This document shows positions 1 to 5,894 of a DNA stretch of 57,231 nucleotides, piece after piece. This stretch comes from a virus. The translations under genes and the position numbers were made by a program. Numbering within the stretch: the first letter of the stretch is position 1; each line of letters begins with the position of its first letter. The notes under the pieces were generated by a model, which saw only the letters and a program-made list of their open reading frames with translations, had not been told where the DNA came from and ran no database searches. The stretch lies in the IMG/VR virus record IMGVR_UViG_3300020448_000011, positions 1 to 57,231 of that record; one strand, written 5' to 3'.

Positions 1-87
1 ATTTCAATCCAAAAATGTAGATTGGGCAGGTGGTTATCTTTATATAAGATAATCATCTTTTTAATCATTTTTCCGTACGTCACGCAA

Positions 88-303
88 ATGGACTTAAATC
101 AATCCGCACCTATACCGCATTTGAGTTTTAACTCTTATGATGAACTAACCGAACTGTATCAAACAGTCGAGTATATTCCCGAACAAATAGAGGAGGATAT
201 TCCCATATATGGAGCATTAAACACAGAGCAGAAAGCACTTATAAACATCATAGGTAGATTAAAAAGAATACATGATAACTATATAAAGGAGAACATTTTT
301 TAA
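88..303 (+). CDS. Small hypothetical protein at the left edge
   Basis: I do not recognise this protein. From the ATG at 88 it is 71 residues, acidic in the middle and ending in a helical, basic segment (residues about 45-71). The reading frame stays open all the way to base 1, and a TTG at 22 would add 22 mostly hydrophobic residues, so the gene could start earlier or be cut by the window edge. I prefer 88 because it is the first ATG in frame and the upstream stretch reads like AT-rich intergenic sequence, though no clear ribosome binding site precedes it. Its stop at 303 is one base before the next start, and an AAGGAG at 286-291 inside its end could serve that next gene. It belongs to a run of small, closely packed genes that is usual in the accessory parts of T4-like cyanophages. 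Confidence 0.5.
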   Translation: MDLNQSAPIPHLSFNSYDELTELYQTVEYIPEQIEEDIPIYGALNTEQKALINIIGRLKRIHDNYIKENIF

Positions 304-304
304 C

Positions 305-517
305 ATGAGTTGGAACTTAATACAATGGAGTGAACAAACTTCTAACATAATGGCAACTATGACATATAAGGAACTATTAGAGGAACTTAAGCAACTAAAT
401 GAAGAGCAACTTAATAAAAATGTTGCAATATATGATGAACATTTAGATGCAAAATGCTTGGCACATAATAAACTAATTTTCTTTGATAACAACCGCTTTC
501 CCTATATCAAGATATGA
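305..517 (+). CDS. Small hypothetical protein with MTYKELLEEL helix
   Basis: A 70-residue protein. From residue 19 it reads MTYKELLEELKQLNEEQL, followed by a short beta-like stretch (NVAIYDEH). This pattern, a helix and then a strand ending in an acidic turn, recurs in small cyanobacterial and cyanophage proteins of unknown function. The start could be the ATG at 305, 350 or 359. AAGGAG at 286-291 lies 13 bases upstream of 305, a little far but the best site present, while the family-like part begins at 359. It overlaps the next gene by 4 bases (ATGA), suggesting coupled translation. No enzymatic motif is visible and no function can be assigned. Confidence 0.6.
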   Translation: MSWNLIQWSEQTSNIMATMTYKELLEELKQLNEEQLNKNVAIYDEHLDAKCLAHNKLIFFDNNRFPYIKI

Positions 518-780
518 AACCAGACTTTTTAAAAGGAGATTATTACCAGAGTAAAAACGATATAGGTTATATCGATTTTATTTCTAGCGATTATATAACG
601 CTAGTTGTTAGAGAGTTCCCCAGAGACGAAAAAACATCTCATGGTGCAGTTAATGGACTTATTCAAGTGAAGGTTTTGATATTCCCAACAGAGTGGGCAA
701 ATATGACAAAGTTAGACAAACCAAACAGGCATTCCAGGAAGAGCAATAAAAACTCATTAACCTATGACGATTGGACATAA
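514..780 (+). CDS. Small hypothetical phage protein
   Basis: An 88-residue protein starting at the ATGA overlap with the previous gene. It looks like a compact beta-rich domain (residues 5-60: KGDYYQSKNDIGYIDFISSDYITLVVREF) with a polar, basic tail. The opening, in which a short 'KGD' is followed by strands containing YIDF and ITLVV, resembles SH3-barrel-like small phage proteins, but that is inference only. I do not recognise a named family. Tight packing with both neighbours supports it as a real gene. Confidence 0.6.
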   Translation: MKPDFLKGDYYQSKNDIGYIDFISSDYITLVVREFPRDEKTSHGAVNGLIQVKVLIFPTEWANMTKLDKPNRHSRKSNKNSLTYDDWT

Positions 781-786
781 TAAGAC

Positions 787-927
787 ATGCGGAGACATAA
801 CCATTATATCATGAATAAGGATTTTACTCTTGTATGGGTAGCAGTTAAAGAACTGGTTTATTTTGAATGGGATTATGTAAGAAGTCGGGGATATTGGAGA
901 CTAGCGGAGAATAACGAAAATATGTAA
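787..927 (+). CDS. Short hypothetical protein (46 or 38 residues)
   Basis: The ATG at 787 opens a 46-residue frame ending at the TAA at 925-927; an in-frame ATG at 811 would give 38 residues (MNKDFTLVWVAVKELVYFEW and on). The tryptophan- and tyrosine-rich content and its place 7 bases after the preceding stop make it plausible as the last gene of the small-gene run. Neither start has a convincing ribosome binding site: a GGAG lies about 20 bases before 811. No family is recognised, and a chance frame cannot be excluded. Confidence 0.4.
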   Translation: MRRHNHYIMNKDFTLVWVAVKELVYFEWDYVRSRGYWRLAENNENM

Positions 928-1231
928 ATAAATCTTATAGTGTTCTTTATATCTTTAATAGTGTGGAGGAATCGGAGTCTTAGCACGCAACTTACCGATT
1001 GTCAACCCTTTCAGCATATCAACACATTTTTCAGAGAGAGTTGACAGAGTTGGGTTTTTATGGTACACTTAACACTGTAAGGGTTAATAAGAACAACTGT
1101 ACTACACACACAGCACACCACAGAGAGAAACAGACAGGTGTGTGACAGTTGACAAAGTGGCACACAGTACACACACAGAGAGGTAAACACACAGTATAAT
1201 AATAGTATAAACAAACAAAGGACATTTTAAA
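928..1231. other. Non-coding stretch with CA-rich leader
   Basis: About 300 bases without a supportable gene on either strand. It holds a sigma70-like promoter (1041-1069) and then an unusual low-complexity stretch at roughly 1100-1195. That stretch is built mostly from ACACACAG, CACAGAGAG and similar units and would be the 5' leader of the gene at 1232. TTGACA occurs at 1041 and again at 1149. A TATAAT at 1195-1200 has no -35 at a usable distance. I see no tRNA-like cloverleaf. Confidence 0.5.
1041..1069 (+). promoter_or_regulatory. Sigma70-type promoter upstream of the 1232 gene
   Basis: A perfect -35 hexamer TTGACA (1041-1046) is followed after 17 bases by TACACT (1064-1069), which matches 4 of 6 bases of the -10 consensus. 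Transcription would start near 1076 and give a leader of about 155 bases before the ATG at 1232. This form suits early transcription by the host RNA polymerase, as opposed to the ATAAATA late elements seen further right. Confidence 0.55.
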
Positions 1232-1468
1232 ATGAACTTAACACCAGTATTCTCAAACGGAACAGAAGTAGAAACTTCAGAAGCAAGAATCTTTTTTAGT
1301 TACCGTACACCAGTTGCTGCTTATATCTTTGGAAGGGGTTTTGTTAGAACTGATGAATTTTTCAGTGTTACCACTTCACGTCACATCAACAAATGGTTAA
1401 AAGATGGACACACAGATTTACCAGAGTGTGAGACAGTACCACAGGCAGAAATCGAAGCACTTGCCTAG
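1232..1468 (+). CDS. Conserved small cyanophage-type protein
   Basis: A 78-residue protein preceded by AAGGA about ten bases before the ATG. The core (residues about 18-55) contains YRTPVAAY, then an aromatic strand, then FFSVTTSRHINKWL. The 'spurious strand, S-V-T-T-S-x-H-I-x-x-W-L' pattern is familiar from small proteins of phages and cyanobacteria of unknown function (I think the DUF8033 group, not checked). It is monocistronic: a sigma70-type promoter lies upstream, and an intrinsic terminator sits 30 bases after the stop. That isolation suggests separate, probably early, expression. No catalytic residues are evident. Confidence 0.7.
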   Translation: MNLTPVFSNGTEVETSEARIFFSYRTPVAAYIFGRGFVRTDEFFSVTTSRHINKWLKDGHTDLPECETVPQAEIEALA

Positions 1469-1497
1469 TTGACAAACTTCTCACACGGTGCTATAAT
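1469..1497 (+). promoter_or_regulatory. Perfect-consensus sigma70 promoter
   Basis: TTGACA (1469-1474), a 17-base spacer, then TATAAT (1492-1497): both hexamers match the consensus exactly. It begins on the first base after the stop codon of the preceding gene. The expected start site, 6-8 bases after the -10, falls at about 1503-1506, inside the terminator hairpin that follows. It should drive the GC-rich leader and the small genes from 1677 on. Confidence 0.8.
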
Positions 1498-1523
1498 AAG
1501 GGGGTAAACAACCCTCTTTTTTT
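1498..1523 (+). terminator. Intrinsic terminator after the 1232 gene
   Basis: Bases 1498-1505 (AAGGGGGT) pair with 1511-1518 (ACCCTCTT) around a five-base loop AAACA, with one G-U pair, followed by a T run ending at 1523. This is a textbook Rho-independent terminator for transcripts coming from the left. Its left arm overlaps the expected start site of the promoter at 1469-1497, so transcripts begun there would lack most of that arm and should not be stopped. Confidence 0.75.
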
Positions 1524-1606
1524 ATGATCTAGTTGCAGTCTCGCCAGTCTCAATCGCAGTTGCTGAGATCGCAGTCGTGGCGCGGGTTCTCGCGGGTCGG
1601 TGCGCC
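1524..1606 (+). other. GC-rich, possibly structured leader or small RNA
   Basis: This stretch is much richer in G and C than its surroundings and has no credible ORF. It can form two hairpins: TCTCA (1548-1552) with TGAGA (1564-1568), and GGCGC (1579-1583) with GCGCC (1602-1606). It also contains short direct repeats, ATCGCAGT twice (1553-1560 and 1568-1575) and CGCGGGT twice (1581-1587 and 1591-1597). It lies directly downstream of a consensus promoter, so it is either an untranslated leader or the body of a small RNA. Bases 1607-1676 after it are AT-rich with nothing recognisable. Confidence 0.4.
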
Positions 1607-1676
1607 CTAAATATAAAAAAGCAAACTACCCTAACCTACAAAGGTACCCGAAAGCGACCTACATATTATTCGTATT

Positions 1677-1913
1677 ATGATTTCCCTAGAAAATAAAAAA
1701 ATTTCCCAGAAAAAAATGAGACCTCCTATCGATCAAGACCTAAGAACATGGGCACTTCAAACCCTTATCTGGAAGGAAGGTCACTTGGATAGTAAGATGT
1801 ACGCAGTTGCTGATCTCTATATTGGTATAAACAATGCCAAAAATACAGAAGTACTATATACACTATGGAATGGATGGAAATCTAACCACCCCGACACTAA
1901 ATATAAACTATAA
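1677..1913 (+). CDS. Small hypothetical protein, helical
   Basis: A 78-residue frame; the ATG at 1716 (MRPPIDQDLRTWALQTLIWK) is an alternative start that removes a lysine-rich, low-complexity lead, giving 65 residues. Neither start has a clear ribosome binding site. The body is predicted helical and rich in aromatic residues (LRTWALQTLIW, LYTLWNGW), with a polar end. No family is recognised. It stands at the head of a tight group (1677, 1917, 2074, 2285) that could be transcribed from the promoter at 1469-1497. Confidence 0.55.
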   Translation: MISLENKKISQKKMRPPIDQDLRTWALQTLIWKEGHLDSKMYAVADLYIGINNAKNTEVLYTLWNGWKSNHPDTKYKL

Positions 1914-1916
1914 CAT

Positions 1917-2081
1917 ATGTCAAAAAGATTCACCACAAAACTCGACGACGATGATTTTGGTGATCTAGTACTTACAATCCCTTATGAAATATGTGAAGAA
2001 CTTGGTTGGTATCGCGAAACTGAACTAGAATATGATATAATAGATGGAATGATTACTTTTAAAAAATTAGAAGATGAATGA
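1917..2081 (+). CDS. AbrB/MazE-like small DNA-binding protein
   Basis: A 54-residue protein whose whole length fits the swapped-hairpin AbrB/MazE/SpoVT fold. Residues 16-30 read DLVLTIPYEICEELG, the usual strand, 'IP.EI...LG' turn and helix; residues 31-52 give W-x-x-x-T-E-L-E-Y, an 'IIDGMITFKK' hairpin and the end. Members bind DNA as dimers, as antitoxins or as transition-state regulators; no partner toxin is visible next to it, so a transcriptional regulator of the phage or host is the better guess. The start lies 4 bases after the previous stop, and the end overlaps the next gene by 8 bases. The domain fit is good by eye, but the biological target is unknown. Confidence 0.65.
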   Translation: MSKRFTTKLDDDDFGDLVLTIPYEICEELGWYRETELEYDIIDGMITFKKLEDE

Positions 2082-2295
2082 AGACGAACTAGTAACTGCT
2101 CTTAATACTGTTAATGAGTGTTTAAGAGTTATAGGCGAAAGAATACAAGTATTAGAGGAATATGTCTCTGATATGCCTTTACATGTTCATGATAAGTTAC
2201 TTTATAAACCGACTAAGCATGAAAACTACTTAAATATTAAGGAAAACTTCGATCACCTTTATGAAAGGTTAGAAAAACTCGAAAATGGGATGTAA
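2074..2295 (+). CDS. Small coiled-coil protein
   Basis: A 73-residue protein that overlaps both neighbours (8 bases upstream, 11 downstream), a sign of translational coupling. It has two helical segments with heptad-like leucine and isoleucine spacing (residues 5-32 and 55-71, the latter LYERLEKLENG), joined by a short His/Pro-containing link. No family is recognised. Because it is coupled to the large virion-type gene at 2285, it may be a chaperone or assembly partner for that protein, but this is inference from position only. Confidence 0.6.
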   Translation: MNEDELVTALNTVNECLRVIGERIQVLEEYVSDMPLHVHDKLLYKPTKHENYLNIKENFDHLYERLEKLENGM

Positions 2296-4771
2296 AAGAA
2301 AAGATTACTTAGGTAATATTATTACCGATCCTTGTGATGATGCTGATGCATGTCTAAACTACGAACCTCTTCCTAGTGATAGGAGGATTACTTTAACATA
2401 CAGAGAGTATCCTCAGGATATTATACGTCAAGTTGATGCAAATGTACCGAATCGTACTGGTCAAGCAATCATGTACGATAGTATTCGTGTGTGTTTAACT
2501 CAGGGTAATGCTGATTTTGGACAATCTGGGTTTGTTGTTCCTGCAAGTGGTGCTAATTGTGGTAAAGTAACTCGTTCTGCTGTATGTGATTCTGAATGTG
2601 ATGATGGTGCTGTGATAATATACGACTATTTTCCTTCTCAACTATCATTTGATATACAAGCAAGTGATACTTGGTTCTCTTATTTGTATGATACGAGCAA
2701 TAATGCAGGGATTGTCGGAACTCCTGCATTTCATTTAGAGGATGAGGAGAGGGAAGATGACAACGGTGATACGTTTAGCAATACTAACTGCTTCCCTTGC
2801 AGTAATTTTACCTGTACCCCCGCTTCCACAGGTTGTTCTTATACTGTTGAAAGTGATATTGATTACACTGGCGACCCCGATTGCCCACATCCAACCTTAT
2901 TTGGTATTGGTACGAACAGTAATAAGATAGTATTTGAGTATGATACACTGTCTAGCACTATCCCTAACGGTGTTTTAGACCTTTCTGCGTCTTATGATGG
3001 GATAACATATAGCGATGCATGGAATGAAGGAGAGGGAATCGGTATCATTTACGACTCTACACAGAATACTTGGCAAGCAGGAGATGAGGCAGCAGGTACT
3101 TTTAACATCTATGAGTTGAACTCTGGGTCAAAACAGGGTCTAAAGTTGAATGTCAAGATCGAACCGATCATCGACGAGTCGGGATCCACAGTAGCATTCA
3201 CTGGAACGAGGTGGCAAATACAGGAAATCATGAATCCTGGTACAAATTATGCTGTCGACGACGTATTTTCGCTTACCCACGCTCATACACACCCCGACAA
3301 CACGACAACCACGTTCACTTTGAACATCAAAATCACAAGTGTAGGACCTGTCGCAGGTCAATCAGGCACAATTTCCGATGTTTTACGAAGAGGAGACACT
3401 CTAAATGGTCATCAAATCACTCAAGTAGTGCACGGACCGTCTATTGATAGTGATTATGATACTTCAAAGGGTCTTTTTCCTTATCATTTTGCTTATTTGG
3501 ACGGAAATGGAAGTAATTTTACTAAAGATACACAATATACAAGCAACAGAGCACATCAAGTTACAGTAAGAGCAGGTAAAGGAATCGTTGATAGAGGATT
3601 TTTTGGTGGATTATACGAGTTTAGTGAAAAATCAGTTCAATATACTATAGGAACAGTTGATAGAAATGCTCCTGACATCTATAATACGCTAACTCAACCA
3701 TCTACTACCGTAACGATAACTAATGGAAGAGTAACTAATGTAACTATTGATACAGATGGCGGAGGTTCTGGGTGGAATACACTTGGAAGAATACCAGAAT
3801 TGAGTATTACTTCTCCAGTAGGTGCAACTGGAACACCTGCAGAGGTAGAAGGAACGTTTAGTAACGGAGTTTTGACGTCTGTTACAGTCATAAATGGCGG
3901 TAGCGGGTACTCTAGCACAAATCCGCCACAGGTTAGTGTCAGAAATATTCATAAAGTGCTCAATTCCGTAGCACCAAACGCTGCATTTAACGAAAACCGC
4001 GAGTCAAGGACTCTAGAAGTGCTCGATGCGTTCCCAAATATCGGAGATGCGTTCCCAACTTACACTGCAGAAGACCAAAAACGCGATAGAGACGCACTAA
4101 TCGCAAATTCTCAGTATCCTCCTTCACAAAGAGCGTATGAAAACACTGCGGACAGCGTACAATTCAAAACAGACCCCAATAATAAGCGAATCCACAACCT
4201 TCCACAGTCGGCATTTAACTCTGAGGACTTAGAACCTTACAAAAATGCCATGATAAACAAAGAAAACTACTCAAAAATCACAGAATACGATTTTGGGACA
4301 TCTAATGAGGCAAGAGAGTTCAAAAATATGCTAATTAAGTCGCAAAAAGACGCAAATGACAATATTAATGCATATATGAACAGAATTACACAAGATGAAC
4401 CAAATATTGCTAGGTATGATGAGTCATATATTGAAACTGTACAAGGACCTTTCTCAGAGTTACCATATGCGTCTCAATATACTAAATACTTTTTAAGGCA
4501 GTTTCGTCCTGATCCTAGAATTGATACTAATATCACTGTGAATCTTAGTGTTAATGTAGCACAAGAAGGAACGAGTCATTTCAGTTGTTCACAACCTGCT
4601 GCATCAACTAGAAGCGGATCAACTTTTAGTTTTCTTGGTGGAGTACAAGGTCCAGGATGTCAGAATTGGTCAGCATCAGGAAATATGCTTATGTTGAATG
4701 ATTTCACTCAATCAGCACAAACTTTGGCAAAAGCAACTGCTGCTTATGGTAATCCTTATCAAGTAACGTAA
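2285..4771 (+). CDS. Large virion-type protein, Cys-rich N-terminus
   Basis: An 828-residue protein next to the PAAR-like spike gene and upstream of gp25, so probably part of the baseplate hub, spike or a tail appendage. The N-terminal third is unusually rich in cysteine (Cys3, the CDDADAC stretch, then clusters around residues 91-105 and 168-205). The middle is beta-rich. Residues about 480-555 carry two glycine-rich repeat units (VTNVTIDTDGGGSGW and LTSVTVINGGSGYSS) of the kind found in the large gp7-like, gp8 and fibre proteins. A charged helical region follows (about 570-730), and then an Ala/Ser-rich end. I cannot match it to gp5 or gp53 of T4. There is no signal peptide. A patch at about 3160-3330 is richer in G and C than the rest. 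Confidence 0.65.
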   Translation: MGCKRKDYLGNIITDPCDDADACLNYEPLPSDRRITLTYREYPQDIIRQVDANVPNRTGQAIMYDSIRVCLTQGNADFGQSGFVVPASGANCGKVTRSAVCDSECDDGAVIIYDYFPSQLSFDIQASDTWFSYLYDTSNNAGIVGTPAFHLEDEEREDDNGDTFSNTNCFPCSNFTCTPASTGCSYTVESDIDYTGDPDCPHPTLFGIGTNSNKIVFEYDTLSSTIPNGVLDLSASYDGITYSDAWNEGEGIGIIYDSTQNTWQAGDEAAGTFNIYELNSGSKQGLKLNVKIEPIIDESGSTVAFTGTRWQIQEIMNPGTNYAVDDVFSLTHAHTHPDNTTTTFTLNIKITSVGPVAGQSGTISDVLRRGDTLNGHQITQVVHGPSIDSDYDTSKGLFPYHFAYLDGNGSNFTKDTQYTSNRAHQVTVRAGKGIVDRGFFGGLYEFSEKSVQYTIGTVDRNAPDIYNTLTQPSTTVTITNGRVTNVTIDTDGGGSGWNTLGRIPELSITSPVGATGTPAEVEGTFSNGVLTSVTVINGGSGYSSTNPPQVSVRNIHKVLNSVAPNAAFNENRESRTLEVLDAFPNIGDAFPTYTAEDQKRDRDALIANSQYPPSQRAYENTADSVQFKTDPNNKRIHNLPQSAFNSEDLEPYKNAMINKENYSKITEYDFGTSNEAREFKNMLIKSQKDANDNINAYMNRITQDEPNIARYDESYIETVQGPFSELPYASQYTKYFLRQFRPDPRIDTNITVNLSVNVAQEGTSHFSCSQPAASTRSGSTFSFLGGVQGPGCQNWSASGNMLMLNDFTQSAQTLAKATAAYGNPYQVT

Positions 4772-5343
4772 TGGCAAGCGGACATCAAGCGTGTGCACTC
4801 TTTACAGGAACGTGTAGCGGACACGGAAGGGGTAATGGTGTGACTTGGCAACCTGGTCCAGGTGGCGGATTTGTTAGTCCTTGCCCACATGCACCATTAC
4901 AAGAGACGATTGTTCATAAGAGAGTGCCATTTGTTAATAGTTTTGCAACATGGCCACCTCATCCTCAAAGACCTAGGAATCCTCAGTCAGGTGGAAACGA
5001 TCCTTTTAACAGAACTGTAATAGTAAATGACTTAATACCTATTATTGATCAAGATGACTTAATAACTCATCCTACTCGAACGAGATTTACTACAATATCA
5101 ATAGGATTCAAATGTTTGACTGTTAGATCAACTCCTGCATGGCATTGTACAACTGGTGTAGGTGGAAATGGTCGTGAACCCTCTGTTGGACATAATAGAA
5201 GATTGTTTGCAACATGTAAAACAGTTTTTATAGAAGGTAAAAGAGCAGGTAGATTTGCAGACCCGTTTGGAAATAATACTGTACCCTTTGATTGCCTTAG
5301 CGTTGTATCTGGATCAAGTCCTAACGTTTTTATCGGAAGTTGA
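4771..5343 (+). CDS. PAAR-like tail spike tip protein
   Basis: A 190-residue protein whose start overlaps the stop of the preceding gene by one base. It is rich in Gly, Pro, His and Cys, and its C-terminal half ends in the 'VFIEGKRAGRFADPFG' pattern (strand, G-K-x-A-x-x-x-D) typical of PAAR-repeat proteins. These form the sharpened, metal-holding tip of contractile tail spikes (gp5.4 in T4). His and Cys residues in the N-terminal part (GHQACALF, SGHGRG, CPHAP) and in the middle (WHC, VGHNRR, ATCK) could hold a metal ion. Its place before the baseplate wedge genes fits that role. A chance resemblance in a Gly-rich protein is possible, so the family should be confirmed. Confidence 0.65.
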   Translation: MASGHQACALFTGTCSGHGRGNGVTWQPGPGGGFVSPCPHAPLQETIVHKRVPFVNSFATWPPHPQRPRNPQSGGNDPFNRTVIVNDLIPIIDQDDLITHPTRTRFTTISIGFKCLTVRSTPAWHCTTGVGGNGREPSVGHNRRLFATCKTVFIEGKRAGRFADPFGNNTVPFDCLSVVSGSSPNVFIGS

Positions 5344-5350
5344 ATAAATA
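5344..5350 (+). promoter_or_regulatory. T4-type late promoter element
   Basis: ATAAATA lies directly after the stop of the PAAR gene and 20 bases before the ATG at 5371. The T4 late consensus is TATAAATA, read by the sigma-like gp55 with gp33 and gp45; cyanophages use a shortened form. It would start transcription of the wedge operon. Confidence 0.65.
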
Positions 5351-5370
5351 GATTTAGGATCGGAGTAACT

Positions 5371-5484
5371 ATGGTCGTAAAAGTAGACAAAAGCGAAGAG
5401 TTTGTCAAAAGTGGCAAAATCTTGATAAGTGAGTATCCTACCAAAAAGGAAAAGGATGTAAAACCACTTAGCAAATGGCGTTAA
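5371..5484 (+). CDS. 37-residue peptide ahead of gp25
   Basis: A short gene opened by an ATG 8 bases after CGGAG (5360-5364 region), giving a good ribosome binding site. The product is lysine-rich and starts MVVKVDKSEEFVKSGKIL. Its end overlaps the gp25 start by 10 bases, so it is probably translated together with it. No domain can be recognised at this length. A late promoter immediately upstream and tight coupling to gp25 argue that it is expressed, perhaps as a small baseplate or assembly factor. Confidence 0.6.
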   Translation: MVVKVDKSEEFVKSGKILISEYPTKKEKDVKPLSKWR

Positions 5485-5894
5485 AAGACATTGATGGTTC
5501 AGATTTCAAGCGTTCTCGTAGATTCGAGGATGTAAATATCTCATTGCCTAGAAATCCATTTACAAAAGACATATATGGTGTTTCAAATGAGAATGCAATC
5601 AAACAATCCATCAAAAATCTTGTTTTAACCGTTCCAGGCGAGAAACCTTTTCAACCTTTAATAGGTTCTAGAGTAAATGAGTTACTTTTTGAACCACTAG
5701 ACCCATTTATTGCTGATTCTATCAAGGATGAGATAATAAATACCATCAAACAGCATGAACCAAGAGTAGACCTGACTGAAGTGACTGTTTTGCCTGTCTA
5801 TGAGCGAAACCAAATTAATGTATCTGTTGAATATAGGATTGTCGGATTACCCATAGTTGAGAATATCACATTTGTCTTACAGAGACCTGAGTAA
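5475..5894 (+). CDS. gp25: Baseplate wedge subunit gp25
   Basis: A 139-residue protein of the gp25/W family (T4 gp25 has 132 residues). It sits in the baseplate wedge next to gp6 and gp53 and joins the wedge to the sheath. Typical features are the opening LPRNPFTKDIYGVSNENAIK, which positions the chain for gp6, the 'TVPGEKPFQPLIGSRVNELLFEP' helix-turn (residues about 51-75, with the family's 'GE...P..G..I...LFE' signature), and the C-terminal strands. It has no lysozyme active site despite the family's old name. The gene overlaps gp6 by one base (TAATG). Identification is firm from sequence and position. Confidence 0.92.
   Translation: MALKDIDGSDFKRSRRFEDVNISLPRNPFTKDIYGVSNENAIKQSIKNLVLTVPGEKPFQPLIGSRVNELLFEPLDPFIADSIKDEIINTIKQHEPRVDLTEVTVLPVYERNQINVSVEYRIVGLPIVENITFVLQRPE

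Noticed and set aside
977-1005. Minus-strand promoter with TTGACA at 1005-1000
   Set aside because: The -10 position reads TAAGAC, a poor match, and there is no minus-strand gene to serve.
1149-1200. TTGACA at 1149 with TATAAT at 1195 as a promoter
   Set aside because: The gap is 40 bases, far from the usual 16-18, and no other -35 fits the TATAAT.
928-1231. tRNA gene in the non-coding stretch
   Set aside because: No acceptor stem, T-loop (GTTCRA) or anticodon arm can be found.
2285-4771. Naming the protein gp5 (hub lysozyme) or gp53
   Set aside because: No lysozyme motif, OB-fold hub pattern or gp53 signature could be seen.
5067-5474. Minus-strand ORF of 135 residues
   Set aside because: It runs across the PAAR gene, a late promoter and a small gene, all well supported on the + strand.
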